Assembly (NCBI GenBank): GCA_023426125.1
Contig: JAFABI010000035.1
Location: 1-7,388 of the forward strand
DNA length: 7,388 bases
Source of the DNA: Bacillota bacterium
GTDB taxonomy: Bacteria; Bacillota; Clostridia; Acetivibrionales; DTU013
Reading direction: 5' to 3'
Below are positions 6,047 to 7,388 of this stretch, piece by piece. Made by a program: the position numbers and the translations under genes. Each line of letters begins with the position of its first letter. Positions within the stretch are counted from its first letter, which is position 1. The notes beneath the pieces are model-generated. The model saw only the letters and a list, made by a program, of their open reading frames with translations, made no database searches and was not told where the DNA came from.

Positions 6047-6871
6047 TCATCTATTCTTTTCGCTTCTTGCAAAGACAAATGTGCCAATAACAAGGCAAAT
6101 CAGAGTAAGTCCCACAATAGCGATAAATGTAATAAGCGGATTAAACATCACAACACTGTCATACTCCGGTGTGCCTGCATAGACCACAGCACGGGTAAGG
6201 TCAAGACAATAAGTCATAGGCATCACACGGGAAATCCAGAGTAATATGCCGCTGGAATGATTGATAGGTATGATCGCGCCGGAGAGAAACATCTGCGGCA
6301 TAACCACAAGCATTACCGCAAGGTTTGCCAGCCTGTTGCTTTTGATAAAACCAAGTATCAGCATGGCCACTGCTCCGGCCGCAAGGCACATGAGAGGCGA
6401 CAGAGCAAGTATTAACAGCAGCTGCCCTACGCCAAGCGTTATACCCATAAATAATCCGACGATAATTGTGCCCAGCATACCTGCAATAGCACCAACGGAC
6501 GAGCCTAAAATCTTGCCGATGATAATGGAGTAACGGGAGACCGGCGACACCATCATTTCCTGTGTAAAGTCTGTAAAATGATCCTCAACCAGCGAAGTCA
6601 TACCCATTGTCGTGGTCATAAACAGCATATTGACAAGCATCCCTACCATCATAAATTGACCATAGTTAAAGCTAAGTCCGACTGCCATATTCTGTCCTAA
6701 ACTGCCGCCCAGCATGCCCATCATTACGATCGGCATGGCAAAGCTCATGATAATGGTCATGGGCGACTTGAAAAACAGTGTGATATCCCGTGCCATGATG
6801 GTTATAAGCGCATTGATTTCCTTTGCGATTTTTGATTTTTTTCGTGGTATCTGCAATACAAGCTCACTCAT
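6047..6871 (-). CDS. ABC-2 type exporter permease (DrrB-like)
   Basis: This is the membrane subunit of an ABC-2 exporter, expected to pair with the ATPase encoded immediately upstream. It has 274 residues with a cytoplasmic basic N-terminus and six likely helices (about 37-59, 69-92, 116-142, 147-172, 183-203 and 245-268). Family features visible are the MMVSPVSRYSIIIGKILG stretch (about 106-123) after the second helix, FLSGAIIPI (about 195-203), and the MPMTYCLDLTRAVV segment (about 217-230). The ATG overlaps the ATPase stop as ATGA, with AGGAGGTGA about 8 nt upstream, so translation is coupled. A strong terminator follows. The exported substrate is unknown; relatives export drugs, antibiotics, lipids or polysaccharides, and nothing here decides between them. 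The DNA is visibly richer in G and C than the two-component and importer genes. Confidence 0.92.
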   Translation of the reverse strand: MSELVLQIPRKKSKIAKEINALITIMARDITLFFKSPMTIIMSFAMPIVMMGMLGGSLGQNMAVGLSFNYGQFMMVGMLVNMLFMTTTMGMTSLVEDHFTDFTQEMMVSPVSRYSIIIGKILGSSVGAIAGMLGTIIVGLFMGITLGVGQLLLILALSPLMCLAAGAVAMLILGFIKSNRLANLAVMLVVMPQMFLSGAIIPINHSSGILLWISRVMPMTYCLDLTRAVVYAGTPEYDSVVMFNPLITFIAIVGLTLICLVIGTFVFARSEKNR

Positions 6872-7388
6872 GCTGCGTCACCTCCTGTGCGTGTCAAATA
6901 TTCAATATAAGCGTCTTCAAGCGACGCTTCCTCCATTTTAAGCACCGACAGCCGGGTTTTAAGCCCTGCTATGATTTCCTGTGGGGTGATGTCCTGATAG
7001 GATAAAATGACATGTCTGTCTATTTTGTATGCCAGTCCCATAGTAGAAAGCTCATTGATCAACGAAGCGCGGTCATCGGCATCCAAAATCAACTCCTGCT
7101 TGAGCAAACTCTGTTTCATTTCATCAGGCGAGCCGTTAATGGCTATTTTACCTTGATTGATGATGCACACCTTATCCACATGTTCGGCTTCATCAATATA
7201 GTGGGTGGTCAAGAACACTGTTGTGCCATATTCGTGCCTGACCTGATCGATATATTCCCAAAGACTGCGCCGGCTCACAGCGTCAAGTCCCTGCGTCGGC
7301 TCATCCAAAAACAGGATTTTGGGGGTATGGATAAGACTGCGGATGATTTCCAGCTTGCGCTGCATGCCTCCCGACAGTTTTTTAATGG
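6868..7388 (-). CDS. ABC-2 exporter ATPase, 3' part only (N-terminus beyond window)
   Basis: This is the ATP-hydrolysing subunit of the exporter. Only the C-terminal 173 or so residues are in view; the frame stays open to position 7388, so the first in-frame ATG at 7365 is internal, not the true start. Visible motifs are the ABC signature LSGGMQRK, which lies across that ATG, the Walker B ILFLDEPTQGLD including the D-loop, and the H-loop TTHYIDEAE. Walker A and the Q-loop lie outside the window. The C-terminal extension, ending in EASLEDAYIEYLTRTGGDAA, is typical of DrrA-like drug or lipid export ATPases. The stop codon overlaps the permease start by 4 nt. Motifs are intact and there is no sign of decay. 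Confidence 0.94.
   Translation of the reverse strand, partial: IKKLSGGMQRKLEIIRSLIHTPKILFLDEPTQGLDAVSRRSLWEYIDQVRHEYGTTVFLTTHYIDEAEHVDKVCIINQGKIAINGSPDEMKQSLLKQELILDADDRASLINELSTMGLAYKIDRHVILSYQDITPQEIIAGLKTRLSVLKMEEASLEDAYIEYLTRTGGDAA

Noticed and set aside
5970..6244. Plus-strand open frames across the terminator and permease 3' end
   Set aside because: They are antisense to the ABC-2 permease and read through the terminator hairpin; no domain, ribosome site or codon bias supports them.
1..7388. CRISPR arrays, tRNA or rRNA genes
   Set aside because: No regularly spaced repeats, and nothing resembling a tRNA cloverleaf or rRNA sequence, was seen on either strand.

Overview
This window looks like part of a low-GC Firmicute chromosome, most likely a plant-polysaccharide-using clostridium or relative. 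The reasons are the AT-rich coding sequence, strong GGAGG-type ribosome binding sites, and a YesN/YesM-type two-component system beside LplB/YtcP-type sugar permeases. This taxonomic call is an inference from gene content and base composition. All convincing protein-coding genes are on the minus strand, so transcription runs from high to low coordinates.

In transcription order: (i) 7388-6047 is a two-gene ABC-2 export cassette. The ATPase is cut by the window edge and lacks its N-terminus; the permease is complete and its start overlaps the ATPase stop as ATGA. The cassette ends in a strong intrinsic terminator with a perfect 18-bp stem at 5980-6031. (ii) 5979-5679 is a non-coding stretch of about 300 bp. 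It holds several inverted repeats and, next to the following gene, a probable promoter overlapped by a perfect 18-bp palindrome. (iii) 5678-2291 is an AraC-type response regulator followed by a sensor histidine kinase of the His_kinase (PF06580) type; the two genes overlap by 14 nt. (iv) 2290-2105 is a regulatory gap with a TATAAT -10 box, a 15-bp inverted repeat and a one-turn direct repeat. (v) 2104-189 holds two carbohydrate ABC importer permeases, LplB-like then YtcP/LplC-like. (vi) 188-1 is not coding. Read on the minus strand it folds into a series of hairpins and looks like the start of a structured RNA belonging to a mobile element that runs off the window. The two candidates I cannot separate are a HEARO/omega RNA of an IscB element and domain I of a group II intron.

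The two-component system probably senses an extracellular sugar or oligosaccharide through its large external domain and switches on the permease operon. The importer's substrate-binding lipoprotein is not in the window, nor is its ATPase, which in this family is commonly a shared MsmX-type protein encoded elsewhere. The putative mobile RNA lies immediately after the last permease gene, where a binding-protein gene could have been expected. The ABC-2 exporter is a separate transcription unit with a visibly more GC-rich composition, and there is no sign that it takes part in sugar uptake.
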